Source: Diphasiastrum complanatum (Eukaryota > Streptophyta > Lycopodiopsida > Lycopodiales > Lycopodiaceae). Taken from it: a stretch of DNA of 64,000 nt. The position numbers were made by a program, and so were the translations under genes. The stretch covers positions 37,995,949 through 38,059,948 of the forward strand of contig CM055106.1 in assembly GCA_029204225.1 (NCBI GenBank), written 5' to 3'. Within the stretch, counting starts at the first letter, position 1. Each line of letters begins with the position of its first letter. This document shows, piece by piece, positions 46,097-57,626 of the stretch. The notes under the pieces are model-generated. The model was not told the DNA's origin and did not search any database. It saw only the letters and a list, made by a program, of their open reading frames with translations.

Positions 46097-48270
46097 CAAC
46101 AGATGGAGACAATCTGTGGCACCAACGGTATGCTGTCGGGACTATTTGGTCTAGGAACTGGTTGTCTCCATATCTGTCGTGGCTTGTGGTTCTGAGTGTT
46201 TCTTGCATGAACGTGAATGAGTTAAGCTCTTGGGGAAGGGGCTCTAACCTGTCGGCTGAGTTGGATGACTTGCTTGGGTGAAAGTTACCTGTTATGGCTG
46301 TGCAGTCTGGCATGGCGCCAGATTGGCTTCCAGCGCTCATGACGAAGCTTTGAGTTGATTAAGTCTAATGTAAGTCAGACGACTTGCTTGGAATGGATGT
46401 TACTCGTTTGTAACGAAGCTTCGAGTTGGCTAAGTTTGATGTATGTCGGGCTGCTGGCTTGGAGGGAAGTCACCCACATCAGGACCCTTGATTTGGAATG
46501 GCGCCAGGTTGGATCTCAATGTTGGTTTCAGAACTTCAAGTTGGTTAAGTCTGATCGTTGTTGGTGAGTTGGCTGCTTGTATGTCAAATGGGTCTGGACG
46601 GCAAGAGCTGAAGGCTGGGAAGCTAAGTCGTGGTTCCCGGCTCCCTTTGGGATTCCTACACTACAATAAGACTTCTTGGTACAAATATTCTTAGAATATC
46701 AAAATATTCTAAAATATCACAATTCAATCATCTAATATCTCTAGGAGATCCATCAAGTCTCAAACAATTATAACTCAAACCAGAGTACTACAGTTACTCT
46801 AATGAGTTAACAACCCCATTTCTTTGTCATATGCAAGAAACTAGCAACTATCCATATCTTAATAGATTTATCTGTCAATGTAAAGACCAATATGGACAAT
46901 CTCCTTAGATGAGAATAGGAAAATACAAGAGAGACTATGGAGCAAAACCATCCAACCAGACCTAGATCCCTCCCGGAGAATCCTCCTGGATCTAGCCCCC
47001 AAGCCATGCCATGTGCTAGCAAGAAGAAAAGAGCTCTACGGGTAACCTCGACCAAAGTCCTCGACGGAATAATCACTACCTCAATATATAGAGAGTAAGA
47101 TCCTATGCATGACCACATGCAATCCCCATGCAGGTTAACTATAAATAGGTTACAAATCTTCATGCATACCTCTTGCCTATATCAATCACACGTACATGCA
47201 CTACTCCATATGTCTCAATTAGAGTGTTTGGGTCCTCTCAAGGTCATTAGTCACCAACAGGCCTTGACGTGGTTAAATCTAGGCGTGACCAATAATCTCA
47301 AACACTGGAGGGCCGGTCTACCATATTAGGACTATTCCATGTCCACAACTGAATATGGTCGTAACAAATACATTCTGCCCTTTAACAAAACCATATCAAG
47401 GCATATGCCATACCGATCAGTACAAGAGAAAAAAAGAATGTATTCAGTTCACATAAAAGTATCAACACGTAAGAAGCTATCTAGCTATACACAAGTGAAA
47501 AGAGACATGACTTTGACCAAAATGCTGGGTACTAGGGTAGATTTGTGCCATACTAGCTCCAAGGACATCCTATGCAACACATTTGGGAGTCCGAGCACCT
47601 TATGGATTGGGCAAATCCATGCTATTCAAGCACATCAAAATCAAACTATGCAATTATCCCTAGCTTACTTATACAGGCTGCACTTTTATATATATATTTT
47701 TAGGAAAAAAATCCGAAACTTGCAAAGGATAAAAAAGACCACAATTTAAAAAGATTTGCAGCATGGAATGTAAGTACTTTTTAGGCTGATAAATTCAAAA
47801 AAAAATAGTTTACGTAATATGTGACGTTACCAATGTTTTAAAGAACTGTACTGTAGTGTTCAGTGATACTACCTTCCTGCAAAATATCTTGTTGTTTGTG
47901 GAATCTTCTTTTATGAACCAATGTACATTCCTGATATAAAAGAAAATTTAAAACTTCATACCTGAATGCGAGGTGAGGTGATTTCTTGTGAGCTACCCAT
48001 CTTCCACTGCTTCAAGCAAAACCTTGCTTACGTACTATCGAAAATGATGGATTAGTGGTAGTGCAACCTTTATCATGCAGCATCTTTATCTTGCAACAAT
48101 GTTAAACTCAAACGCAAGCACATCTTCATTATCAACCAGTATTCGTGTGTCAAAAAGGTGATGGAGTCATTAGTTCCTAGCCTGACTGTTTATCGAATTT
48201 AGAAAGCAGTAAGGTATTAACGTTACTCATTCATTTAGATAGCTGTACTTATCAAAAACTAGCACATTTC
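46097..48270. other. 3' region of the gypsy-like element and spacer
   Basis: 46,190-46,600 holds imperfect repeats: tggcgccagrttgg recurs about 188 bp apart (46313 and 46500), and gaagctttgagttgattaag-type blocks recur within. The rest to 48270 has no recognisable gene; the 136-codon frame at 47339 has no domain I know. No matching 3' LTR was found. Confidence 0.45.
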
Positions 48271-48862
48271 GTGCTTACATTCCAAGCTAACCATGTGCAT
48301 CATTCATCTACTTGAGCATATACATCTTACCTTCTTTTACTATAATCACCAGCATGTAATGGAATGAGCACAATCATAATGGGCGGCCTACTATGAAAGC
48401 GTATTGTAGAGACAATCATAAGCATTTCTCAATGCCTTTTTATGAAAATCCGTGGACAGCGATGGAGGTCCATGGACAACGATGGAGGTCCATCACACTT
48501 CAGGTGGCTACCTTTTATGAAAACATACCCACAAAAAAATGAGTGGACTAGGTCTATCACACCTCAAAATGTAAGCAAATGTGATGTACTTCAAAATATA
48601 TAGTATATGGAGCAGGTCCATCGCACTTTTGAAGGGAACCAACAACGCATTATTACTATGCTCCACTCCTCACGAAGCCATATTAGAATGCGCAGATATT
48701 AGTCCATCAAAATGATATTAATTATGTATGAACTTAGGAACACAATATTCGGTGACTGTTCACTATTAGAAGCAAAACAAAATGTGAAGAGGTGAATATC
48801 ATACCTATGGTATTGTTCACTGTTGCTTTTGAGATATCATCCAAATGTATTCGCTTCCAGAA
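48271..48862. repeat. Direct repeat, right copy (~600 bp)
   Basis: Second copy of 42703-43311. It has an internal short duplication (gatggaggtccat twice near 48460-48495). On the minus strand a frame across its right edge (HLDDISKATVNNT, 48976-48806) ends near a donor-like ag|gtatga that is changed in the other copy. This is weak exon-like evidence and no gene is identified. Confidence 0.75.
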
Positions 48863-49970
48863 GTGTATAATGGAAGCAAGAATGTAGTATCGAGCTATGA
48901 TAATCAAGGTATCATGTGAGCTCATTCCCTTTCCAGCATCACAAGCTAATGATACTCCTTCGATGCGTACGATCATTCAATCAAACAAACCACAACTTTC
49001 TTACTTAAATTTGCAATATCCTCCACCCGAATACTCTTCCACAAAGCTTTTATATGTCTCTTCTCATCCAAGCAAAGATGGCAGCAGTAGAGAAGCTAGC
49101 CAAGAGAGCAGAAGCAAGAGAGAGAAGGAGAGAGCAAGAAGAGTGAAACTTAGGGTTGTAGTGGTCTTCCCTTTTATAAAAATTCTAGTACCCTTTGGTG
49201 CACCAGGTATTAGAAGATGCTCACCATTAGATTGAATCTCTATCATGTGCACTGATCATAGCCATTCGATGAGAACCAAATTTCCCACCAAAAGACTTCG
49301 AAGTTTTTTTTGAAAAAAACTTTTTTTGAGGCCATGTTTCTAAGTTAAGCATAATAAGGCATTTTCGTTGCTATAGTATCATAAGGAAAAAAGTCTTTTT
49401 TGTAATGTTTTGAAAAACAAATGATGTGTAGTACCAATATAGTAGAGAGAGAGAGAGGCCTAAATGTCAAGATAGTGAATAAAGTTGGGTTTCCCTCCAA
49501 CATTAGGGCCTTTTTTGAACTCAAAAAGGGCCTCTTCACTAATCTGGACTAGTGTTAATGACGACACGTGTACCAATAAAAGTGTGACAATTGAGCAGGA
49601 ATGGTCCATATGACATGGCAGATTCAATGGTGTAGATTAAATCAAGTGTGGGCCCACAAAGTACACCTCTAGCATTAACCCTACATGGATACACTTGAAA
49701 GTACCTAGTAACCAACAATAGCTACACACAGTACCTAGTAGCCAACAATAGGACAACAGCTAGTGCTCTAGGTGTGACATAGACTTGCAAGCCTCATTTA
49801 ATGCCCAAGTACATTTCAAATTTGAAACTTGCTTATGAATTTTAATCAACCCACTTTTGTGTCCCCCTTCACATTCAAACTAAGAATACCTCACTTTCAT
49901 TAGCCTTTCACATAACAAATAATTTATTTTTTTCAGATGGATATCATTTTTTTAAAAATTGACCTTTGGA
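48863..49970. other. Spacer with a MITE-like hairpin
   Basis: No supported gene. 49503-49542 begins ttag, ends ctaa and folds as agggccttttt/aaaaagggcct. Part of it (ttttttgaactcaa) is nearly the same as the right end of MITE copy 2, so it may be a collapsed end-to-end remnant of that family. Confidence 0.45.
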
Positions 49971-50762
49971 ATACATTTTCATTTCGCCATGGATTTAGTC
50001 TGTTTGACCTCAGAACCTCAAAAAAAGTGTTTAGAAGTCAATTTGTTTTTATTAGTTTACAAACAGAAATATATTCCGGAGGCCAGTTTTTTGTTTTTTT
50101 TGGCCCGAAATCGCAATTTTTGGCCGTTTCACTTCATCAGAAGGCCAAAAATTGCGTTTCGAACCAAAAAAAAAAAAAAAATTCAAAATCACGGTAAGGC
50201 GCGATTTTCAGTCGTTTGAAAATCACGGTAAGGCGCGATTTTGGGCCGTTTGACTTGGGAAAACGACCCAAAATCGCGCCTTACCGTGATTTTGAAAAAA
50301 AAAAAAAAAATTTGGTCCGAGACAAAATTTTTGGCCTTCTGATGAAGCGAAACGGCCAAAAATCGCGATTTCGGACCAAAAAAAACGAAAAACTGGCCTC
50401 CGGGGGATACATTTTTGTTTCGCTATGGATTTAGTCTGTTCGACCTCATAACCTCAAAAAAGGTGTTTATAAGTCAATTTGTTTTTATTAGTTTGCAAAC
50501 AGAAATATATCCCGGAAGCCAGTTTTTCGTTTTTTTTTGACCCGAAATCGCGATTTTTGGCCGTTTCGCTTCATCAGAAGGCCAAAAATTGTGTTTCAGA
50601 CCAAAAATAAATAAAAAAGATAAAAAAAAAATTTCAAAATCACGGTAAGACGCGATTTTGGACTGTTTGACTTGGTCAAACAATCCAAAATCGCGTCTTA
50701 CCGTGATTTTGAATTTTTTTTTTTTTTTTGGTCTGAAACGCAATTTTTGGCCTTCTGATGTT
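49971..50762. repeat. Two tandem ~436-bp units, each a long near-perfect palindrome
   Basis: Unit 1 runs 49971-50406 and unit 2 starts at 50407; each opens atacattttt.tttcgc.atgg. Unit 1 folds over about 50062-50411; its inner stem (50219-50295) has ~34-bp arms with one mismatch, and a copy of the inner arm is duplicated at 50183-50209. Unit 2 folds over 50571-50760 with inner arms of 39 bp (one mismatch, 3-base loop) and outer 35-bp arms (one mismatch). Arms share catcagaaggccaaaaatt and aaaatcacggtaaggcgcg. Frames in it are by-products of the symmetry. It ends abruptly at the gag of H2. Confidence 0.9.
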
Positions 50763-50794
50763 GTTCTCCTGTCTGTTCTGTGCTGACTTGTTTC

Positions 50795-51711
50795 TCAGAT
50801 TTTGATGAAAATCCATGGCTGCGTGACCTTCTTGTGGCAATGGATACACTCAATCTTGGGATTGAGCCAGTAGGTATCTATTGTATGCCCGTCTCTTTTG
50901 CATCTCACACAAGTCTTCTTGTCTGCACCTTGTTGTTTCGACCTCCCTTTGGTCTTCCAGTTGCCCTTGCTTGTTCTCTCTACTTGCTGGTCACGATCCT
51001 GCCTCTGATTGGACTCCCTCTTAGGCTTAAATGGTTTCTTTGATTTTTCTTTGTTGTCGTAGAGGACCTGGTCAGAACCATCTTTGTGATCCAGATGTTC
51101 TTTGGCCTCGACTTCCTCTAAAATCTCAACAATCGCCTTTTCGAGATTCATGGCGGGATCTTTTGCGAGCAGAGTTCTTGTCGTCTGGAATGATCTAGGT
51201 AAGGCTCTCAACAGGTACGTGAGCTACTTCCTAGTTGACACAACGTTCTCTACTCCAGAGTTATGTAGTGACAGAAATAGATCTTTGATCTTTCTTACAA
51301 AAGAAGTGAGGTCTTTTTCATCCCACTGCAAATTCGTCAGCTGATCTTCCAGCATCATGATTTGACTTCTTGATTTCGTTTAAAATATGGTGAGTAATGC
51401 ATCCCACATCTCCTTATATTTGGAGAGTGTAGCCAGGTCAAGTGTGAGACTATCTTCGATAGAAGATGATAGCAAGGCTACTGCCTTGTCATTTTTCTCC
51501 CTCCATTTGCGTAGCTCCTTGCTTGTTGTTGTAGGCATTTCTTCTGTGCCATCCACCCAGGGGAAGAGTCTTTCGCCCTTGAGTATCAAAGATGTCCTAA
51601 CTTTTCAGGCTAGAAAATTAGATCCTGAGGAATCAAGTATTGTGCAGATCTTGCTCTGCATGCTGCTGATTGGAGTCATTGCTTCTTGGAATCTTTTCTC
51701 TTGTTGATGGT
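50795..51711 (-). pseudogene. Gag of copia element H2
   Basis: Minus-strand frame with TSLILKGERLFPWVDGTEEM, KWREKNDKAVALLSSSIEDS, MLEDQLTNLQWDEKDLTSF, LTYLLRALPRSFQ and NLEKAIVEILEEVEAKEH, then a basic stretch and two decayed zinc knuckles (CVRCKRDGHTIDTYW, with the last Cys changed, and CIHCHKK). Two stops break the middle. It is cut at about 50765 by the palindromic units. The N-terminus matches H1 closely. Confidence 0.85.
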
Positions 51712-51782
51712 TGTTTGTTTGAATGCTTGGCCTCCTGGATCTGCTAGCTTCTTGGCTATGTCAGAATTTGACAGGATGGCCC

Positions 51783-51794
51783 GCTCTGATAACA
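51783..51794 (-). other. Primer-binding site of element H2
   Basis: The minus strand reads TGTTATCAGAGC, one mismatch from the standard plant site. Confidence 0.75.
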
Positions 51795-51795
51795 C

Positions 51796-52640
51796 TGATG
51801 GAAAGGAGAAGAATAATTCACGAAACAGTCACGAAGAAACCGCGATTCCCTCTTGCGTCTCAGATGGAGTTTAGATGCGATTTCTGGACACTGCCAGTTG
51901 AATCACTCCTATAGTCCTCCAGAGTGTAGTCAAGCACTGCTGATCTACGTTCATAGATTTAATGCAGCATTCAATATAGTTTCAACCAAGGTGCAGAATT
52001 CAAATTCATGAGAAAGAACTCATACATACGATTATCAACAAAAGCATTTGCATTCGAGATCAGACACAACACAAATTGACATGTGCGCAAAGGCTACGAT
52101 ATCATCTATTAATTTTCTTCTTTGATTCTTCAGGCACTGCATGCAAATCCATGCAGTGCGTTGGCATGGGAGAAACATGGTTCTCTCACGAGTAATCATC
52201 AATGGACAGTTGGATCTCTATGGATCCTGATCACAGAGTTTGTCTCGCACGCAGGCGGCTTTGTATTTTTTTTTGTCTTGATTGCTTACTATCATCAAAC
52301 TATTACATTACACTGTATGTGTATTCTGTTGATCTATATGTCAAGTATCATTCAATAAGTATGGTCGCTCTACGTGAATCTAAGATTAGAGTGATTAAAC
52401 ATCTACAACTAATCAGGGAATTACAAGAGTGACAGATTGGCCACGACCTAAAATGTATCTGCTGACTTCATACCATCAGATCAGATATCTGTACTTCTGG
52501 GTACTTGCATGATCTTGTTGGTACCTCTTTGGAGTGTGCAAGCAGGAGAAGGCTTTGTTCCCGTCATTGGTTTCGTTTTGGTCGTTTGCCTTCTCTCGTA
52601 TTGGACCGCAAAAGATTCTCATTTGTGATTCATTGATGAT
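51796..52640 (-). repeat. LTR of element H2 (right border approximate)
   Basis: Begins TGATGG next to the primer-binding site. It matches the H1 LTR through cagtgcgttggc, agattagagtgattaaacat and acatctacaactaatca. The right border is uncertain because the two copies diverge beyond about 52530. Confidence 0.65.
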
Positions 52641-52685
52641 TTTAGTAGATTTTGTTGGATCTATCTACTAAAGAGCAAGGATTAA

Positions 52686-54426
52686 GTGTATGATGTCTTT
52701 GTCAAGTTCAAGAATGCAAGGGAGAGCCAATTTTCCACAAAGATCAAGTGCTTGAGAAGTGAAAATGGTGGTGAGTATATATCTAACAAGTTCAAGGCCT
52801 TTTGTGATGAGCATGGGATCAAGAGGGAGTATACAACATCAAGGACCCCACAACAAAATGGAGTGGCTGAAAGGAAGAATAGGACTTTATGTGAAAGTGC
52901 TAAAGCTATGAGGTTAAGTGCTAGTCTTGACAAACCATTTTGGGATCAAGCTTTGTTGTGTGCCAATTTCTTGTGCAATAGGTGGCCGAGTGCTATTTTG
53001 GATGGAAGGACACCTTTTGAGATGCTATTCAAGAGGAGGCTGAGTGTCAACTTTCTAAGAACCTTTGGATGCACATGCTATGTCAACATTTTTCTTGATG
53101 ATAGGACCAAGGAGGATCCATCTTCAAGAAGAGGTATTTTTGTTGGATATAGTGAGGTGAGTAAAGCCTACAAGGTTTACATTCCTTCTACTAACAAAGT
53201 GATTGTTGGTAGAGATGTCATTTTGTATGAGGGGAACATTTCAAAGGTGTCTTCAAGCATGATTGATGGTAAAGTAGATGGATCTAACATTCTTGATGTT
53301 GATGAGAAGGATCCTGCTTTGGATGGTGGTGATGATGGACCTTCATCAAGTCAAAAGCCAAGGAGAACATCAAGAGAAAGACAAATACCTTCAAGGCTCA
53401 CATATGATCAAGAGGGTAAGCAAGTAGTTTCTAGAAATTATATTGCTTTCCTAACCTCTTTGGATGATCCTACAAGTGTAGATCAAGCAAGGAAAGAAGA
53501 GGAGTGGATCCAAGCAATGGATCCCGAGTATCGATCTCTTATGAAGAGTGGAACATCTTTTGGAAGATCTTCTTGTGTACATGGAGATATGCAAGTGGAT
53601 GGATGTTATCTTGTTGTAAAATCAATTATTGGATCTGGAAAACAAAGTTTGTTCAATGACTTTGATGATGAGGTTGAAGATCAAGAAGTTGATCTCAAAG
53701 CGCTTCAACTAGTCAAAGGGGAAGGTGGCAATTTGGAGCTAGTCAAGAGCATCAAAGGAGAGGTAATTGGCAAAGGTGTTATGGATCTATTTTTACAGCA
53801 TATTGAAGACTCAAGTAAGGTCAAAGAATTAGCAAGGAAGTGTTGTTCAAGTTTACTTTACTTGTTCTATCTCATGTTTAGCAATTTCATGTGGATGTGT
53901 GCAAATTGTCAAGATATGGTAAAACTAGCTACATTGGTGAGCATTGTTTTGATGATGGTTTTGTATTTTTCTAGAGAGTTCAGAGTTGCAAGCATGGTGG
54001 AATCATCTCATTTACATTCTATTTGATTCTTCATGTTCTAGTCACATTTTTACATGTAAAATTGATGTAAGAAATAGTGAAGCATCCCAAGTGGACACTA
54101 TTCTCTATATCAATTATGGTTTTTTCTATTTTGAGCATTACATGATCATTTAAAGGAGGTCTATTCTTAGGAAGAAGATCATTCTTATGATGGATCAAAG
54201 TTCTATTGTCAAAAACTATGCTAGGAGCAAGCATATTGAGATACAATATCATTTTGTGAGGGAGCGAGTCATTGCAAAGGAGGTGGAGCTTCAACATGTG
54301 TCTTCAAGGGAATGTGTAGCTGATATCTTCACCAAAGCATTGGGAAAAGACTTGTTCATGAATCATAGGACTTCACTTGGAGTATTATCAAAGTCTATGC
54401 TAAAACTAGTTGAAGAGGGAGTGTGA
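52686..54426 (+). pseudogene. Integrase fused to unidentified sequence, copia element J
   Basis: A 446-codon open frame (52686-54026). The first ~285 residues are copia integrase and its C-terminal part: CLRSENGGEY (the catalytic Asp is Glu here), TPQQNGVAERKNRTL, FGCTCYVNIFLDDRTKEDPS, VGYSEVSKAYKVYIPST and EWIQAMDPEYRSLMKSGT. Where RT should begin (about 53553) the frame passes into ~155 residues unlike RT, including DFDDEVEDQEVDLKALQLVK and a hydrophobic stretch (SSLLYLFYLMFSNFMW...LVSIVLMMVLYF). Copia sequence returns at about 54210 (YARSKHIEIQYHFVRERV, ADIFTKALGKDL) and stops at 54424-54426 inside the LTR. RT and most of RNase H were replaced by foreign DNA. Confidence 0.82.
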
Positions 54427-55071
54427 AAGATTCAACTAGTTTCATCACATTTTGTAATATTTCCATATTTGGCATATTGAGGCCAAAACTTGTTTTAGAC
54501 TTAGAGGTTGACTTTTCAAAGTTCATTAGTCTAAATTTCATTTGAAAAAATACTTTTTAAAAGTGTGGGAAAGATAGAATGCGAGTTTGAGTAGATTCAA
54601 TTTGAATAAGTTGGGTACATTGAATCTAGACCCAAAATTAGTAGGGTTAGCATTTTGGTGGGAAAGCCAAGTGACCAAATAGGATTTGGACCTGTTATAA
54701 AAGGATGTAACTCATAAAGAGAGTCATCTTCTCTCTTTTCTATCTCATTTCATGCTTATACATGGTTCTCTTGGGTTCTACTATCCATTGGTGCACTATC
54801 TTGGTTATTGCTTGCAATTCTATGTGTAGAATGATCTATATTTGCTATTTTTGGATCCACACGTGTGAAATACAGTAGCTTGCTGGTTTTGTATGTATAG
54901 CAACAGTACATAATTATTTCATTCAAGTTTGATCAAGTTCTATTAGTGTTTGCATCTCAAATTGTGTGTAGATGCTGATTTTTCTACATTGGTGAGATTG
55001 GTAGTGTATTTCTCTTTCTAACCAAAGATCATTCAAGTAGATTGGATCTTAAGGATCTGAAATATTTCACA
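54422..55071 (+). repeat. 3' LTR of element J, 650 bp
   Basis: TGTGAAAGATT to ATATTTCACA, an inverted-repeat pair of 7 bp. The Pol stop codon TGA overlaps its first bases. It carries ccacacgtgtga at 54857-54868. No 5' LTR is present. Confidence 0.78.
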
Positions 55072-55100
55072 CAATATTCCACACATTCGAGGCCGCTCTT

Positions 55101-55858
55101 TGTTGAGAATATTATCATGTAAATAAATAAATTAGTTGGAAATAGTTGTGAGGGTCGTGGCATCCTGCGTGTGTAAGCCCATGGCTCAATGAGCACTTGT
55201 AAATTAATAATTTTGGACATAAATATAAGGAGAACTCCTTAGATCCTGCTTACAAATCCAAAACACAAAGGATAACACACTATAGAGAAACCACCCAACC
55301 AAGTAGAAGCATCCAATCAATCTCTGGAAGCCTCACCCCCAAGCCAAGGAACAAGAAGCATGAATGTAGAGTGAGAGCCTGACAATGAATCAATAACCAT
55401 GATGAGTAGTAGGGCGAGTTTGGACCCATTACACTTAGCCAAAAGTATCCTGGGCACTTAGCCATGCATAGCCCTAAGTTCCCTATACATAGATTCACCT
55501 GAAATAGAGTCAAGGCCCTTGCCCCAAAATCCTATTGGCTAATATTTACATTGATCCTATCCATTCATCTTGGACCCAACTTGATCCAAGGGTCCACAAA
55601 AAGTACATTGGAAATCACAAGATTTATGTGAGTCCAAAATTGGACCCAACTCTGAAAAAGTAAACTCTAAGTCTAAAATTGACTTTGGGCCTCAAGTTTT
55701 ATTTTAATTACAAAGGGGCCCAAGTTTATTATTTTAATTACAACTAAACTTGTGTGCTCATTGGGCCATGGGCTTATACGCGCAGGATGCCTTGCCCTCA
55801 CAACACATTTTATTGGCCGATATTATTTATTTACAACTCGTCGAGAATACCCCCAACA
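55101..55858. mobile_element. Inverted-repeat element, 758 bp
   Basis: The ends TGTTGAG and CCCCAACA head inverted repeats of about 120 bp with clear shared blocks (gtgagggtcgtggcatcctg against gtgagggcaaggcatcctg; taagcccatgg; caatgagcac). It has no coding capacity. It sits between the J LTR and a copia end. Flanks show only ctt on both sides, so the class is open. A related end lies at 61,640-61,770. Confidence 0.65.
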
Positions 55859-55861
55859 CTT

Positions 55862-56011
55862 GGAGAGAAAGTGCACAGTAAGGAAGTAGAATTGATCTTC
55901 TGTTGAACAAATTACATGGCAATAAATTACTTCACAAAGGCTCTATCAAAGGATCTCAGATTTAATGATATGTTAAATCTGAAGTTCAAAGTTTTTCAGG
56001 ATCCACATTAA
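55862..56011 (+). pseudogene. RNase H C-terminus of copia element M
   Basis: REKVHSKEVELIFC, a stop, then TNYMAINYFTKALSKDLRF and KVFQDPH, followed by the stop at 56009-56011. This is the last ~50 codons of a copia Pol, followed by the purine tract aagggggag and an LTR start. Everything upstream is lost. Confidence 0.78.
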
Positions 56012-56018
56012 GGGGGAG

Positions 56019-56480
56019 TGTTAGATTTTTTATGCTCAGACTTAAACAAATCATTCAAAGTAATGAGCATCTTGAAAATCCGAAGGCCGACTTCATATTT
56101 TAGGACCTTCACATTTTTCTTCTTTAACCTTAAAACAATTTTTTAGGCACCTTTGCCCTTTTCGCTCCTTAGCGAAAAATGTGACACACTGGCCAAGTGG
56201 CCAGAATGCCTTAAAGATCATTTTTAAGGCACCTTCACCTTTTTTGTCTTTTGCGCTGTCTTTAGAATCTAAGGCAGCTTCGTCTTCTTCACTGCCTTTA
56301 AGTTTAAGACATCTTCGTCTTCTTCATTGCCTTCAGTGTAAGGCATTTTTTTGGCTTTTTTGCCTTCTTCGTTGCCTTGAATCTAAGGGTGCCTTAGGGA
56401 TTTGCATATCTTCAATCTAAGGGCACCTTCGGGTTTTTTAGCTTTTTTGCATTTTGTTACATTGGCTGACCAACGTTGCC
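56019..56480 (+). repeat. 3' LTR of element M (end approximate)
   Basis: TGTTAGATTTTT follows the purine tract. It is rich in aaggcacctt and cttcgtcttcttc-type blocks, which also occur in the LTR of element G. Its far end is obscured by element I. Confidence 0.6.
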
Positions 56481-56486
56481 AACTTA

Positions 56487-57626
56487 CCGACAATCCTAAA
56501 ACAGCTGGAGAACCAAATATCCCGAAGTCGGTTGGCGGTTACCAACTTTGTACATATGCAAAGACTGGCGTAAATAGCATTAAAGACATTAAAGGAGTAG
56601 GAAAAGATTTTGTGATATTGAATATCTTCGTGGATGATTCCCTAATGATAGAAAATTCTTTGATGCTGATCAAAGACACGAAGAATCAGATTTCTCAAAG
56701 TTATGAAATCACAAATCTTGGAGAAACAACGAAATGCCTCGGGCTGGAGATCAGAAGAGATCGAACAAAGGGCGAAATGCATTTGAGTCAGTCAGTATAC
56801 ACCATAAAGGTGCTCAAGCAGTACCACATGATGGACTGTAAAGAAAAGACCACACCAATGATAGATAAAGCCAAGATCACGAAGTAGGATTGCCCAAAAA
56901 TAAAATAGGAAGAACAGAAGATGGCATGTATACCCTACCAAAACTTAATCGGTAGTCTGATGTACCTCACAATTTGTACCAGACCCGATCTAGCTTTCTC
57001 TGTTTACACCTTGAGCCAATTCTCTTCCAATCCTAGCCTAGCACATTGGCAAATGGCAAAACAAATCTTACAGTATCTGAAGGGTATTCAGAATATGGGA
57101 TTAAATACACAGCTGAAAACGAAGAAAAAAGATTCATGTTGCACCACTACAGTGATATGAGCTGGGTGAGTTGCAAAGATGACAACAAGTCCATAACTGG
57201 AGGATGTAAAAATAGCACGCGGATCTGCAATTAGCTAGATATGCAAAAAGCAAACCTTGGTGGCTCAATCCTCTTGCGAAGTTAAATACGTCGCAGCTTC
57301 AAAGGTGGCGAACGAGGTAGTGTGGCTGGAGATGATGCTGGAGGCAATCGGGATACCACAAGAAGGGCCAAGAACAATGATGATGGACTCTCAGAGTGCC
57401 ATCTATCTGTCCCAGGATCCTGTCTTCCATTCAAAGACAAAACACATACCTCTAAAGTACCATCACATTCGAGATTTAATCTCAAAAGGAGAGTTCCAGG
57501 TCCAGTATATAAAATCAGAAGACATGATTACAGATCTGCTCACGAAGCCACTCAACAAGCCACTCTTTGCCAAGCAAAGAAAGACAATTGGATTAAACAT
57601 GCAAAGCTGCAAGGTTCAAGAGGGAG
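56487..57626 (+). pseudogene. RT and RNase H of copia element I
   Basis: RT tail with FVDDSLMI in place of YVDD, LGLEIRRDRTKGEMHLSQS, LIGSLMYLTICTRPDLAFSV and AHWQMAKQILQYLKG. RNase H has SSCEVKYVAASKVANEVVWL, DSQSAIYLSQDPVFHSKTKH and DLLTKPLNKPLFAKQRKTIG. Stops at 56885, 56906 and near 57161-57239 plus frame changes break it. A purine-rich tract caagagggag (57618-57626 region) leads into the LTR. Upstream domains are missing. Confidence 0.85.

Noticed and set aside
47339-47749. 136-codon frame as a gene
   Set aside because: Basic, low-information composition with no domain or splice signals; lies in repeat-derived spacer.
49937-50743. Similar proteins on both strands of the palindromic units
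   Set aside because: Their similarity follows from the inverted symmetry of the DNA; codon content is driven by poly-A/T tracts.
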